Part shown: in pieces, positions 9,043 through 18,047 of the stretch
Layout: each line of letters begins with the position of its first letter
How positions within the stretch are numbered: position 1 is the first letter of the stretch
Assembly (NCBI RefSeq): GCF_017163935.1
Contig: NZ_JABVZR010000001.1
Coordinates: 3,038,001-3,102,000, forward strand
Length of the DNA stretch: 64,000 bases
DNA from: Novosphingobium terrae
GTDB taxonomy: Bacteria; Pseudomonadota; Alphaproteobacteria; Sphingomonadales; Sphingomonadaceae
Direction: 5' to 3'
The notes under the pieces: generated by a model
What the model was told of the DNA's origin: nothing
The model's input: only the letters and a program-made list of their open reading frames with translations
The model's database searches: none
Position numbers and translations under genes: made by a program

Positions 9043-10005
9043 CTATTCCGGTTTCAGGATACCAATGGTGCGCAGCCATTGCTCGGCCAGAACTGGCCAG
9101 TGGCTGATCGGATGATTGGTCGGTCGCAGTCCAAAGGCATGTCCACCTTGTGCGTACAGATGCATTTCAGTGGGAACGCCCGCTTTTTGCAGCGCCACGT
9201 AATAGGCCAGGGATTGCTCCACCCCATCCACGTCATCGTCTTCGGCCTGCAGCAGAAAAGTGGGCGGCGTGTCCCGCGTCACATGAATGTCCGGACGCAG
9301 GCTCAAGTCCGTTTCGTGGCGCGTGGCGTCATCGTCATCCTCATGCACCCACAAATGGCCGGGGTAGATCGCCATCGCGAAATCAGGGCGACTGCTCAAT
9401 CCATCCGCATCATCCACAGGCCGGTAGGTCCGCTGAGCAAAATGTGTGCTCACGGCAGCGACCAGATGCCCTCCTGCGGAAAAGCCGATGACCCCGATCT
9501 TGTGAGGGTCGATCCCATATTGCCCGGCCTGTTGGCGCAACAAGCCGATCGTGCGCTGAGCATCCTGAAGGGCTGTCTGCACCTTCGGGTAATAGCGATG
9601 CCCATCCTTCATTGTCGGCCCGGAATCCGGCACGCGATATTTCAACAACACGCAGCTTATCCCGCGAGAGGTCAGCCAATCGCAGACCTCCGTGCCCTCA
9701 AGATCCATGGCCAGAATTTGATAGCCGCCGCCCGGGAACACGACCACCGCAGCGCCGGTGTTCAGGCCTTTCGGGGTGTAAACTGTCATGGTCGGTCGGC
9801 TCACATTGGCAACTCTGGCCCACCACGCATTGCCCGGAGGCGGCCCGACCGTTTCCGGTTCTGGATCAGGCATGGCATCGGGCACGGCGCCGGGCCATAT
9901 CGGTCTTTGCGGATGATCCGAAGAGGGCGGCCACGGAGCGCCTTGTGCAGCCACCAAGGGACCGGAGAGGCAAAGCATAAGCACGCAAGCTACAAATCTT
10001 CGCAT
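9043..10005 (-). CDS. Secreted alpha/beta-hydrolase (acetyl-xylan-esterase-like)
   Basis: A 320-residue protein with a signal peptide (MRRFVACVLMLCLSGPLVAAQG). The oxyanion region is VVFPGGGYQ, the nucleophile elbow GFSAGGH, the acid lies in LLQAEDDDVDGVEQS and the base is the His of GGHAFGLR. This arrangement fits the BD-FAE / pectin-acetylesterase-like carbohydrate esterase group, which removes acetyl or feruloyl groups from polysaccharides in the periplasm. The start at 10005 has AGGA seven bases upstream. It is a single gene, convergent with the glycosyltransferase and divergent from rarA. The substrate is inferred only from the fold family. Confidence 0.88.
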   Translation of the reverse strand: MRRFVACVLMLCLSGPLVAAQGAPWPPSSDHPQRPIWPGAVPDAMPDPEPETVGPPPGNAWWARVANVSRPTMTVYTPKGLNTGAAVVVFPGGGYQILAMDLEGTEVCDWLTSRGISCVLLKYRVPDSGPTMKDGHRYYPKVQTALQDAQRTIGLLRQQAGQYGIDPHKIGVIGFSAGGHLVAAVSTHFAQRTYRPVDDADGLSSRPDFAMAIYPGHLWVHEDDDDATRHETDLSLRPDIHVTRDTPPTFLLQAEDDDVDGVEQSLAYYVALQKAGVPTEMHLYAQGGHAFGLRPTNHPISHWPVLAEQWLRTIGILKPE

Positions 10006-10139
10006 GGGATCAGTCCTGCTTTTCCACCATGTCCAGCGATATGGCGTGGCGGAACCACCGCAATCAAAGCATATTATCTCGACAGAGCCATGAAGCGGAT
10101 TCATGCTTTCCTGCCACCGGAGGCACTCTCTCTACACAC

Positions 10140-10225
10140 AACGGAGAGGCCTCGCGCCACGACCGGGAGCCAATACCCTTTCGCCGGGAGACGTCATGGG
10201 AGCGCGAGGGGGTAACCCCCTCGCA
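10140..10225 (+). repeat. Dispersed hairpin element family 1, right half (copy E)
   Basis: GGAGAGGCC, then CGCCGGGAGACGTCAT, GGGAGC and the perfect terminal hairpin at 10204-10224 (arms GCGAGGGGG / CCCCCTCGC). It lies 65 bases before rarA and inflates the open frame upstream of that gene. Confidence 0.85.
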
Positions 10226-10289
10226 TCATCCACCTTCCCCCTTGAACAGACGGATGCAATTTCCCGCCGCCTCCCCTACATACCCCCTT

Positions 10290-11621
10290 ATGGCCGACCT
10301 TTTCCAAGCCGATCCCCCGCCGCGTGCCGAGGCGGTTGCTCCGCCCACCGCGATGCCTCTGGCCGAGCGCCTGCGCCCGACATCTCTGGCGGAGGTCATC
10401 GGGCAGGAACATCTGACCGGCCCGGATGGCGCCATCGGGCGGATGGTGGGTGCCGGACGGCTGTCGAGCATGATCCTGTGGGGTCCGCCGGGCACGGGCA
10501 AGACCAGCATCGCGCGGCTGCTGGCCGATGCGGTGGGCATGCGTTATGCGGCGGTCAGCGCGGTGTTTTCGGGCGTGGCGGATCTCAAGCGGATCTTCGC
10601 CGAGGCCGAGGGCGCGCTGACCCTGCATGGCCGCCCGACGCTGCTTTTTGTGGATGAAATTCATCGCTTTAATCGCGCCCAGCAGGATGGCTTTCTGCCC
10701 TATGTGGAAAAGGGCACGGTCACGCTGGTGGGGGCCACCACCGAAAACCCGAGCTTCGAACTCAACGCCGCTCTGCTGAGCCGCGCGCAGGTGCTGATCC
10801 TCCACCGCCTCTCGCCCGAGGCGCTGACCACCCTGCTGGAACGCGCCGAGGAGGCCGAGGGCGTGCCCCTGCCCCTCACCAAACCCGCGCGCGAAGCCCT
10901 GATCGCCTCCGCCGATGGCGACGGGCGTTTTCTGCTGGGTCAGGTCGAGACGCTGTATACCGCCTCGCTGATGGAGCCGCTGGGGCCTGCCGAATTGGGC
11001 CAGTTCCTCAACCGCCGCGTCGCCGTCTACGACAAGGACCGTGAGGGCCATTACAATCTGATCTCGGCGCTTCACAAATCCCTGCGCGGGTCGGACCCGC
11101 AGGCGGCGCTTTACTATCTGGCGCGCATGCTGACGGCGGGGGAAGATCCGCTCTATGTGCTGCGCCGCCTCGTGCGTTTTGCCAGCGAGGACATTGGCCT
11201 CGCTGATCCTCAAGCGCTGGTGCAATGCCTGGCGGCCAAGGACTCCTACGATTTCCTCGGCTCGCCGGAGGGGGAGCTGGCGATCGCTCAGGCCTGCCTC
11301 TATTGCGCCACAGCGCCCAAATCGAACGCGGGTTATGTGGCGTGGAAGGCCGCCGCCGCCACCGCCAAGGCGACAGGATCGCTGATGCCGCCCGCCAACA
11401 TCCTCAACGCGCCCACCAAGCTGATGAAGGAGATCGGCTATGGCAAGGGCTATGCCTATGACCACGATCAGGCGGATGGCTTTTCCGGCGCCAATTACTG
11501 GCCCGAGGAGATGCAGCCCCAGACCTTCTACCGCCCGGTGGAGCGCGGTTTCGAGCGCGAAATCCTCAAACGCCTCGAATGGTGGGAGCGCAAGAAGCGC
11601 GAACGGCAGGACGAGCGCTGA
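10290..11621 (+). CDS. rarA: Replication-associated recombination protein A (AAA+ ATPase)
   Basis: A 443-residue clamp-loader-like AAA+ protein (MgsA/RarA/WRNIP1 family) that acts at stalled replication forks. It has RPTSLAEVIGQEHLTG, Walker A GPPGTGKTS, Walker B LLFVDEIHRFN, sensor 1 GATTENPSF, and the family-specific C-terminal tetramerisation part (ALYYLARMLTAGEDPLYVLRRL, AATAKATGSLMPP, GKGYAYDHD). The frame extends upstream through a repeat element, so the start MADLFQ at 10290 is used. It is followed by an LRR gene starting 2 bases after its stop. Confidence 0.97.
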   Translation: MADLFQADPPPRAEAVAPPTAMPLAERLRPTSLAEVIGQEHLTGPDGAIGRMVGAGRLSSMILWGPPGTGKTSIARLLADAVGMRYAAVSAVFSGVADLKRIFAEAEGALTLHGRPTLLFVDEIHRFNRAQQDGFLPYVEKGTVTLVGATTENPSFELNAALLSRAQVLILHRLSPEALTTLLERAEEAEGVPLPLTKPAREALIASADGDGRFLLGQVETLYTASLMEPLGPAELGQFLNRRVAVYDKDREGHYNLISALHKSLRGSDPQAALYYLARMLTAGEDPLYVLRRLVRFASEDIGLADPQALVQCLAAKDSYDFLGSPEGELAIAQACLYCATAPKSNAGYVAWKAAAATAKATGSLMPPANILNAPTKLMKEIGYGKGYAYDHDQADGFSGANYWPEEMQPQTFYRPVERGFEREILKRLEWWERKKRERQDER

Positions 11622-11623
11622 CG

Positions 11624-12649
11624 ATGGAGATCGCGTCCGGGCGGATCGACAACCCCGCCTCGATCTCGGCTGACGGGATCGCGCAGGCTTGCGCGCAGCA
11701 TGGCGAACTGACGCTCCAGTTCAGCCGCGCCGACGCCTATGATCCGGCGAAACTGGCCGCCCTGAACGAAGCATGCCGATTGGCGGGCGAGGCATTATGC
11801 GTGCGTTTCTATGGTCATTACGGCGATCAGTTCGACGCCGCATGGCTGCGCCATCTGCCCGAGGTGCGCACTCTATCCGTCGATTGCCTGACGCAGATCG
11901 TGCATGAGGAAGAGATCGGCCGCCTTCCCCGGCTGACACGCCTGTCTTTCGGCGTCTTCGAGCTGAACCGGCCCGATCTGCTGGAAACGCTCGACCTTGC
12001 CCGGCTGAAAGGGCTGACGCTGGTGGAGAACCGCAAGCGCAATGTGGATCTCTCGCCCTTGGCGCGGGCCACATCGCTGACTCAGCTTTTCATCCACGGC
12101 CATTCGAAAGGCATCGGCGCCATTGCCAGCCTGCCTGATCTGCGCAGGCTGACGCTCAGCGCCTATGCAAAAAGCAATGGGCTGGGCTTTATCGCCGATC
12201 TTCCGCAGCTTGAGGCGCTGACGCTGATCCTTGGCGGGCGCGCCACCATCGATGACCTGTCCAGCCAGACGCTGGGCATGCTGCAGATTCTGCGCCTTCG
12301 CGGCTTGGCCACGCTGGGCGACCTGTCACGCTTCCCTGCCCTGACGGCGTTGCGGGTCGAGGACCAGCTCCAGCTGCTGCAGCTCGATCTGAACGGTGCG
12401 CAGCTTGAGCGCCTGTCGCTGTTCAACTGCCGCAAGCTGGCCGCCCTGCCGGGGCTGGAAAGCCAGCAACGCCTGCGGGAGTTTTCCGTGTTCGGCACGA
12501 TGCTGGATCTCGATGCGCTGCGGGATCGCGACTGGCCCGCCACCGCGCGCTCCATCCGCCTGAACGGCGCCAGCAAGGCCTGGAACGAGGATGCAAGGCA
12601 GCGTCTGGCCGCCAAAGGCCTGAACGAACAGCAGGAGCTATGGCCCTGA
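11624..12649 (+). CDS. Leucine-rich-repeat protein
   Basis: A 341-residue cytoplasmic protein with no signal peptide. From about residue 80 it has irregular leucine-rich repeats (LPRLTRLSFGVF, LARLKGLTLVENR, LPDLRRLTLSAYA, LPQLEALTLILGG, LGMLQILRLRG, FPALTALRVEDQL). The ATG is 2 bases after the rarA stop, so it is probably translated by coupling. LRRs bind proteins; the partner is unknown. Similar LRR-only proteins occur in many bacteria as single hypothetical genes. Confidence 0.85.
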   Translation: MEIASGRIDNPASISADGIAQACAQHGELTLQFSRADAYDPAKLAALNEACRLAGEALCVRFYGHYGDQFDAAWLRHLPEVRTLSVDCLTQIVHEEEIGRLPRLTRLSFGVFELNRPDLLETLDLARLKGLTLVENRKRNVDLSPLARATSLTQLFIHGHSKGIGAIASLPDLRRLTLSAYAKSNGLGFIADLPQLEALTLILGGRATIDDLSSQTLGMLQILRLRGLATLGDLSRFPALTALRVEDQLQLLQLDLNGAQLERLSLFNCRKLAALPGLESQQRLREFSVFGTMLDLDALRDRDWPATARSIRLNGASKAWNEDARQRLAAKGLNEQQELWP

Positions 12650-12682
12650 CACGCTCAGCCGCTCCGGATGGCGGCGGCGCCC

Positions 12683-13237
12683 TTACCTCGGCCTGACGCC
12701 GATCTCCTCCATCGACTTGCGGCCACCCATCTGCTGATAGGTTCGATAGGTTTCCGCAAGCGCGTCCTGATCCTGCGTGATCACCCTCTGCGCTGAATTC
12801 AGCACCGACCTGTCCGCGCCCCAATGGTTTGTCCCGAAGCGATGCTCCTGCCGGATCAGGCTGCGCGTATCACTCATATGGTACTGAATCTCGCGGATCT
12901 GATCCTCCAGCGCGGCAAGCTGCTGCTCGCGATCCCCATCCGGCAAAGCGCCCCGGCCGACCGAGCCGCGCCCATCATGCCGCTCGATCAGCCGCCGGTG
13001 CGCCTCGGCCTCGGCCATCGCGCAGGGATGCACCGAAATATCGCTGCGCCGGCGCACATCTTCGGCGCAGGCCCGCGACAGAAAGGTCGGCGCGCCATCG
13101 GCATCCGTGTTGTATTTGAACCAGGCCAGCGGAGGATCATCCATCAACGGCGGATCTTCTTCCTGAGCATACGCCCCGGAAGGCAAGATCAGGAAAAAGG
13201 CCGGAATAATCCATGTATAGCGTGATGCGTTGTTCAT
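12683..13237 (-). CDS. Secreted hypothetical protein
   Basis: A 184-residue product with a signal peptide (SRYTWIIPAFFLILPSGAYA-QEED). It is acidic, with two Cys (SRACAEDVRR, VHPCAMAEAE) that could form a disulfide, then a helical, Gln/Arg-rich C-terminal half (EQQLAALEDQIREIQYHMSDTRSLI). The Met at 13237 is taken as start because it places the signal peptide at the N-terminus; 13285 is also in frame. I do not recognise the family. It is convergent with the LRR gene. Confidence 0.65.
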   Translation of the reverse strand: MNNASRYTWIIPAFFLILPSGAYAQEEDPPLMDDPPLAWFKYNTDADGAPTFLSRACAEDVRRRSDISVHPCAMAEAEAHRRLIERHDGRGSVGRGALPDGDREQQLAALEDQIREIQYHMSDTRSLIRQEHRFGTNHWGADRSVLNSAQRVITQDQDALAETYRTYQQMGGRKSMEEIGVRPR

Positions 13238-13551
13238 AACGCCAACTTCGCCTTTTGGCGCATCCGAGTCCAGATTTAATCCCATAGTCGCGGATCAATC
13301 CGCTCAACAAACAGCGCGGCATTAATGGGATGTTCACGCCTTACCGCCCAAAGGGCCCGCGGCGCCAAGGCTTTTCCGAATCCCCCCGACTGCGGGTTTG
13401 CCGGGCACCAATGTCGATGACATGCACCGAACCCTCGGTGCCAAACGTCCTCTGGAATTTCAGGGACGCTCCTTTCCGGCACGTTCTCGCGACCATCTCG
13501 CGCCCGTGCCACCGGAGGCTTTCTCAATCTTCACACCATCTGCACCGCAGA
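13238..13551. other. Intergenic region before tRNA-Glu
   Basis: About 310 bases without a supported gene. The only structure seen is CCATCTGC-ACC-GCAGATGG at 13537-13554, which reaches into the CCA end of the neighbouring tRNA gene. Confidence 0.4.
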
Positions 13552-13626
13552 TGGTGACCCCTACGGGAATCGAACCCGTGTTTCAGCCGTGAAAGGGCCG
13601 CGTCCTAACCGCTAGACGAAGGGGCC
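13552..13626 (-). tRNA. tRNA-Glu (anticodon TTC)
   Basis: Cloverleaf on the minus strand: acceptor GGCCCCT, D-arm TCTAGCGGTTAGGA, anticodon loop CCTTTCACG with anticodon TTC, T-arm GGGTTCGATTCCC, an encoded CCA end. There is a G2-U71 wobble in the acceptor stem. Confidence 0.95.
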
Positions 13627-13662
13627 GAAGCCTGATGTATTGCCTTCTTCCCGAAGGAAGAA

Positions 13663-13738
<76 letters not shown>

Positions 13739-13768
13739 ACGTTTCTGCTAGAGCAAGGCCCCCATGCC

Positions 13769-14665
13769 CTATGCCACGCCAAAGGTCCAGCCCTCGGTGA
13801 GCGCGATTTTGCCTGTCAGCGTGGATGGATGCCACAAATCCTCTCGCGCCGCCTGGCCACGCAGCCATGCCGCCGTCATCAGCGCATCGGCGGCATGGTC
13901 GGCGATGGGGGCATCGGCATCCTCCACCGCTTCGCTCTGGCACCCCAGCGCCACCAGCGCCGCCGCCAGATCGCCGCGTGTTCGCACCTTCGAGCGCCCC
14001 GCGCTGCGCCCCGCCGCCATCGCGGCCAGCGTGGTGTAGATCTCCACCACCACGCGGCCCTTCTGCGGCAGCGGGTCCATCGGCCAGACCGTCACCTCAC
14101 GCGGCAGGCGATGGAACAGACGCATCCCCGACAGCGATCCCTTCCCCACCTGCCCTGCCCCCACCAGATTAAAATTGCTGGTCGGGCGGCATCCGGCCAG
14201 TGCCTGCGCATGTTCGGTCACCCGCATGCGACCGCGCCCGCCGGGCTGGCCTTCCGCACCGAACAGGTCGCCCTCGCGCAGGCCATGGCGGCGAAAATAG
14301 CGGCTCGCCTGCGGGTGGTCGACGAAGCTGGAGACGCCCAGATGCGGCTCATCCACGCAGATCGCCTCGACCAGCGCCCAGAGATCGCGCGCCGTTTCGG
14401 GGCTATCCTGCCAGCCGGGGAAGAAGGCGCCCTGGTCGGCATAAGCCAGCGACTGGCCAAGATCGAAGCCGATCAGCGTCTCTGGCGGGGTCTCCTTCAG
14501 CAGCCAGTCCAGCACCTCGATGCGCGACCAGACATGGCCGGGGCGGACCAGCGTGGGCATCGGGTCTGCCGCGCCGATGATCGCCACGGCAATGCCCTTG
14601 TGCCGCTCTCCGCTGGCGCCGGACCAGTCGACGGCGGCATAATGGGTGAAGCTTGGGTGAGGCAT
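13769..14665 (-). CDS. DUF429-type RNase H-like fold protein
   Basis: A 298-residue protein beginning HYAAVDWSGASGERHKGIAVAI, with Asp in the first beta strand, and LIGFDLGQSLAY. Near the C-terminus is IADHAADALMTAAWLRG. Together these match the RNase H-like nuclease fold of the DUF429 family, whose activity is not established. The start at 14665 (MPHPSFTHY) is chosen; the frame runs further up through hairpin copy F. It lies downstream of the ATPase gene on the same strand, so an operon interrupted by a repeat is possible. Confidence 0.75.
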   Translation of the reverse strand: MPHPSFTHYAAVDWSGASGERHKGIAVAIIGAADPMPTLVRPGHVWSRIEVLDWLLKETPPETLIGFDLGQSLAYADQGAFFPGWQDSPETARDLWALVEAICVDEPHLGVSSFVDHPQASRYFRRHGLREGDLFGAEGQPGGRGRMRVTEHAQALAGCRPTSNFNLVGAGQVGKGSLSGMRLFHRLPREVTVWPMDPLPQKGRVVVEIYTTLAAMAAGRSAGRSKVRTRGDLAAALVALGCQSEAVEDADAPIADHAADALMTAAWLRGQAAREDLWHPSTLTGKIALTEGWTFGVA

Positions 14666-14695
14666 TGCAGGGGTTCTAGAAGAAGAAAGCGGAAA

Positions 14696-14726
14696 TGCGA
14701 GGGTGTTACACCCTCGCGCTCCCATT
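14696..14726 (+). repeat. Dispersed hairpin element family 1, end only (copy F)
   Basis: Terminal hairpin at 14697-14717 (arms GCGAGGGTGT and ACACCCTCGC overlapping at the centre) followed by GCTCCCAT. The element body is missing. Confidence 0.75.
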
Positions 14727-14753
14727 TTTGGGGAAGCGCCCGGCAGGGTGGGT

Positions 14754-15302
14754 TTAGCACTGGCCGAGGTGGTTCAGCACGAAGTCGGCTCTTTCCTTGA
14801 CCGGGATCTTGGGCAGGACGATCGGGGCATAACCCAGTTCGCCGTAAGCGATCAGCAGGCGGTCATATTCAGCAATGGCCTCCGCCATATCATGGCGGCG
14901 CTCGTGATCCCCGGCGTAGATTTCGGGCCAGGGCGGCGTCAGAAAGACGCTGTGATGATAGCGGGGGAAAGGCGCCAGCGTGATCCGCACCGCCTGGCCG
15001 GTGGCGTGCTGCAAGGCCACCGCCGCATCCACAAGGCCGCGATCGAAGAAGGTCCACGGGCCCTTGGGCGCAAGATCGCGATCCCGCGCCGCCAGATCCA
15101 GCGCACGCCGAGCAAAGCCCGCCAGATCCACCCATGGCAGCGCGCCACCATCGCCGAGCAATTCTTCCGCGACGATCCGCCGTCCGGGCTCCGCAACCGC
15201 CCCGAACCCTCGCCCGGCCAGTTCCGCCAGCAGGGTGGATTTACCCCCGCCCGAACAGCCCGAGAGGATCACATGGCGGGAGGGACTCATCGTGCCGGTC
15301 AT
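14754..15302 (-). CDS. Small P-loop ATPase (AAA_28-like)
   Basis: A 182-residue protein with Walker A GCSGGGKST near the N-terminus, EPGRRIVAEELL, a Walker-B-like WTFFDRGLVDAAVAL and Arg/Glu-rich C-terminal helices (IYAGDHERRHDMAEAIAEYDRLL). It fits the predicted ATPase / NTP-dependent kinase group AAA_28. GAAAG before the ATG pair at 15302/15305 supports this start; the frame continues upstream without homology. The substrate is unknown. Confidence 0.8.
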   Translation of the reverse strand: MTGTMSPSRHVILSGCSGGGKSTLLAELAGRGFGAVAEPGRRIVAEELLGDGGALPWVDLAGFARRALDLAARDRDLAPKGPWTFFDRGLVDAAVALQHATGQAVRITLAPFPRYHHSVFLTPPWPEIYAGDHERRHDMAEAIAEYDRLLIAYGELGYAPIVLPKIPVKERADFVLNHLGQC

Positions 15303-15550
15303 CATCGTCACTTTCGCAAAGGCGCATCGCGCCGGGGAATGGCAGCCTTCCTGCAACCTGACGTTTGTCGAAGCTGCTTGTTCATTCGTCGGCGCCTCCT
15401 GCCTTTGATGGAGGCCTGTGGGGCCCTGATCGAGGATCGGGCGCATCCCGCGCGGCTTGCGCCTAGGACCGGATCAGCGGCGGCTTTGCCCTGGCCTCCG
15501 CAAAGAGGCGCGGGGGCCTTCACCCCGCCCCCGCCGGAGGAGCACCGATC

Positions 15551-15904
15551 ATGTCCACTGCCACGCTTCGCACGCTTGCATCGCTCGCCCTGTCCTGCAC
15601 CGTGGCGGCCGCCCCCGCCATGGCCGCATCGGAAGCACCGCAACGCTTCGTCCATTATGCCGATCTCGATCTGACCACCCGCGCCGGTCAGGATGCGCTG
15701 CATCACCGCGTGCTGCGCGCCGCCGCCGAGGTCTGCGAACGCCCTGCCCCCGGCGATTTCGGACCGATGCGCGAGATCTACGCCCAATGCCGCGACACCG
15801 CCCTGACCGGCGCGATGACTCAGGTCCATATGGCCTTTGCCAATGCGCGCGGCGGCAAGGCGCTGGCCAGCAATGAGGTGAAGGTCACGCCCCCTGCCCG
15901 GTAA
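15551..15904 (+). CDS. UrcA family secreted protein
   Basis: A 117-residue protein with a signal peptide (LASLALSCTVAAAPAMA) followed by the UrcA signature FVHYADLDLTTRAGQDALHHRVLRAAAEVC, with a Cys pair (EVCERP, AQCRDT). UrcA proteins are a small family found widely in Sphingomonadales and Caulobacterales, with unknown role. GGAGG lies at 15537-15541, near the ATG. A strong terminator follows. Confidence 0.88.
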   Translation: MSTATLRTLASLALSCTVAAAPAMAASEAPQRFVHYADLDLTTRAGQDALHHRVLRAAAEVCERPAPGDFGPMREIYAQCRDTALTGAMTQVHMAFANARGGKALASNEVKVTPPAR

Positions 15905-15926
15905 AGCCGGCACCTTCACCTGCCCC

Positions 15927-15965
15927 GCAGCCTCCGGGACCTGATCCCGGGGGCTGCGCCTTTTT
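15927..15965 (+). terminator. Terminator after the UrcA gene
   Basis: Stem GCAGCCTCCGGGA / TCCCGGGGGCTGC with one wobble pair, followed by TTTTT. It ends exactly at the stop codon of the convergent response regulator. Confidence 0.85.
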
Positions 15966-16708
15966 CAGCCGCGCCCCACCAGAGCGCGCGCATTGGCCAG
16001 ATAGCTGCGGCCGATCCGCAGCTGCGCGCCATCGCTCAAAACGGCATGCCAGGTGCCGAGGCCATCATGGCACAGCTTGGCGATCATGTCCCGCCGCACG
16101 ATGGTCGAGCGGTGCAGGCGCAGGAAGCGTGCAGGATCGAGCCGCTGCTCCAGCACGCTGATCGTCTGATGCAGCAGAAAGCTGCGCGGGCCGACATGCA
16201 GGCGCATATAGTCGCGCTCGGCCTCGATGCGGTCGATGTCCTGCGCGGCGATGCGGATCACCTCGGAGCGGTGCGGCACCCAGAATTCCTCGACCCATTC
16301 CGGCGTTTCGGCTGGCGCGGGGCGTTCCACGCGCAGGGTTTCGGCGATGCGGGCGATGGTTCTGGCCAGCTGTTCGGGCGTAACGGGTTTGAGCAGATAG
16401 CCCACCGCCGCCACATCGAAAGCGGCGACAGCAAACTGGTCGAAAGCGGTGCAGAAGATGATCGCCGGGCGGGCCACCTTGCCTTCCAGCGCCCGGGCCA
16501 CATCCAGCCCGTCCAGCCCCGGCATGGAAATATCCAGCAGCACGATCTCGGGCGAGAGCGCCTCGATCATCCGCAGCGCCGCCTCGCCATCGGAGGCCGT
16601 GCCCACCAGCTGCACCGCCGGAATGGCCGCGCAGAGGATCTGCAACCGCTCGATGGCCAAAGGCTCATCATCGACGATCAGGGTTCGCAGCGCACGCTCA
16701 GCAGCCAT
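15965..16708 (-). CDS. LytTR-family response regulator
   Basis: A 247-residue protein. Its REC domain has the acidic pocket D13-D14-E15, the phospho-acceptor D59 (VLLDISMPGLDG) and a conserved Lys in LLKPVTPE. The LytTR DNA-binding domain starts near residue 140 (IRIAAQDIDRIEAERDYMRLHV, FLRLHRSTIVRRDMI). It pairs with the adjacent histidine kinase; its ATG overlaps the last 11 bases of the kinase gene, indicating translational coupling. LytTR pairs often control surface or stress genes, but the target here is unknown. Confidence 0.95.
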   Translation of the reverse strand: MAAERALRTLIVDDEPLAIERLQILCAAIPAVQLVGTASDGEAALRMIEALSPEIVLLDISMPGLDGLDVARALEGKVARPAIIFCTAFDQFAVAAFDVAAVGYLLKPVTPEQLARTIARIAETLRVERPAPAETPEWVEEFWVPHRSEVIRIAAQDIDRIEAERDYMRLHVGPRSFLLHQTISVLEQRLDPARFLRLHRSTIVRRDMIAKLCHDGLGTWHAVLSDGAQLRIGRSYLANARALVGRG

Positions 16709-17897
16709 GGCGCACCAGCGGCAGGGTCAGGGTGACGGTGAAACCGCCTTCGGGCCGCGCCTCCCAATGGCAGGCCGCAGCGCTGCCGAAGCGCGCCGTC
16801 AACCGGTCGCGAACATTGCGCAAACCCACACCGGTGCCGCCTTCAACTGCGGCGATGGGATCGCCATCATCCTCGACGCGGAGCGTGACCCTGTCCCCCT
16901 CCTCCCGCGCGGCAATGCGGATCGTCACCGGGCGGCGCGAGCGCGACACGGCATATTTGACGGCATTTTCCACCAGCGGTTGCAGGATCAGCCCCGGCAC
17001 GCAGGCGTGAAGCAGCGCCTCGGGCACATCCATGCTGACCAGCAGCCTGTCGGGAAAGCGCACCCGCTCGATATCGAGATACAGCCTTTGCAGCATGATT
17101 TCGTCAGACAGAGGCACATCCTCGGTGGGATCGCCGGTCAGGCTGGTGCGGAAGAAGGTGGCCAGATTGATGATCATCTGCTCGGCCTGCTCGCGCTTGC
17201 CGGTCAGGATCAGCGAGGAGAGCGCATTGAGCGTGTTGAACAGGAAATGCGGATTGACCTGATAGCGCAGCGCCTTGAGTTCGGCGGCTTGAGCCGCCGC
17301 GCGCAAGGCCGCCTCGCGCCGTTCCAGCGCGGCGGCCCGCACCGCATAGCTGAGCGCCAGATAGAGCGCCGACCAGGCAATGAAGAAGAAATAGCCATTC
17401 ACCGCCTGATCCACGATGGATTGCAGCGGCGTCATCCCCTCATCCGATGTGTTGCGCATCATGCCGACGCTGAGCGCAGGGGCTCCCGGCACCACCGGGG
17501 GCGCCGGCGGGGTGGGCGGCAGAGGGGGCAGGTCTTCGGCCTTCGGGGCCGTCCAGTGCCAGCTCATCGCCACACCCTCGCCGATATGGCTGAACATGTA
17601 CCAGTTGAAAGCCGAATAGGACAGGGCAGCAGGCACCGCGAGCATCAGCGCCAGCCCGACACTGATGCGCAGCCTGGCCCCGGCCACCCGGCGCATCAGC
17701 AGGTAAAAGAGCACCGTGACACCGGCGCTGAACAGCGAGACGACCGCCCGCTTGCCCAGCATGCCGGTCTGATCGTGATGATAGAGCGCCATCGATCGCA
17801 GCGACCAGATGGTCAGATAGAAAGCCCAGAAACAGGCGATCGACATCAGGGCGACCGAAGGCGCAAGCCGTGCGGCGGGTGGTTCCTCGGATTGCAT
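16698..17897 (-). CDS. Sensor histidine kinase, LytS/YehU-like (His_kinase family PF06580)
   Basis: A 399-residue kinase. The N-terminal half has four to five transmembrane segments (SIACFWAFYLTIWSL, VSLFSAGVTVLFYLLM, LALMLAVPAALSYSAF, GYFFFIAWSALYLALS) with a Pro-rich loop. The phospho-acceptor region is QVNPHFLFNTLNALSSLI, and the ATP-binding part has LILQPLVENAVKYA and GTGVGLRNVRDRL. The start at 17897 (MQSEEP) is chosen; a longer frame exists upstream without homology. It is first in a two-gene operon with the LytTR regulator. The sensed signal is unknown and probably membrane-related. Confidence 0.93.
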   Translation of the reverse strand: MQSEEPPAARLAPSVALMSIACFWAFYLTIWSLRSMALYHHDQTGMLGKRAVVSLFSAGVTVLFYLLMRRVAGARLRISVGLALMLAVPAALSYSAFNWYMFSHIGEGVAMSWHWTAPKAEDLPPLPPTPPAPPVVPGAPALSVGMMRNTSDEGMTPLQSIVDQAVNGYFFFIAWSALYLALSYAVRAAALERREAALRAAAQAAELKALRYQVNPHFLFNTLNALSSLILTGKREQAEQMIINLATFFRTSLTGDPTEDVPLSDEIMLQRLYLDIERVRFPDRLLVSMDVPEALLHACVPGLILQPLVENAVKYAVSRSRRPVTIRIAAREEGDRVTLRVEDDGDPIAAVEGGTGVGLRNVRDRLTARFGSAAACHWEARPEGGFTVTLTLPLVRHGC

Positions 17898-18015
17898 CCG
17901 CTCAACATAGCCTGAATGGCGGCAAGAAACATGGGCCGACATGTCGTTGGTCGAAAGCGGTCGGCCGCCTGCCGAAATCCCGGGGCCCGCAGGTCCGCGA
18001 AAAAACTTTACCCCC

Positions 18016-18047
18016 GCGCGACGGAAGCGGCGCCGCGCCGCGTTCAA
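18016..18047 (+). promoter_or_regulatory. Candidate ECF-sigma promoter P1 (EF-hand/sigma operon)
   Basis: GCGCGACGGAA at 18016-18026 and GCGTTCAA at 18040-18047, separated by 13 bases. The same two blocks with the same spacing lie at 20090-20121 upstream of the DUF1800 gene. GGAA/CGTT is the typical ECF-type pattern, though closer spaced than the EcfG consensus. A 9-bp hairpin (18051-18059 / 18067-18075) follows in the leader. Confidence 0.7.
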
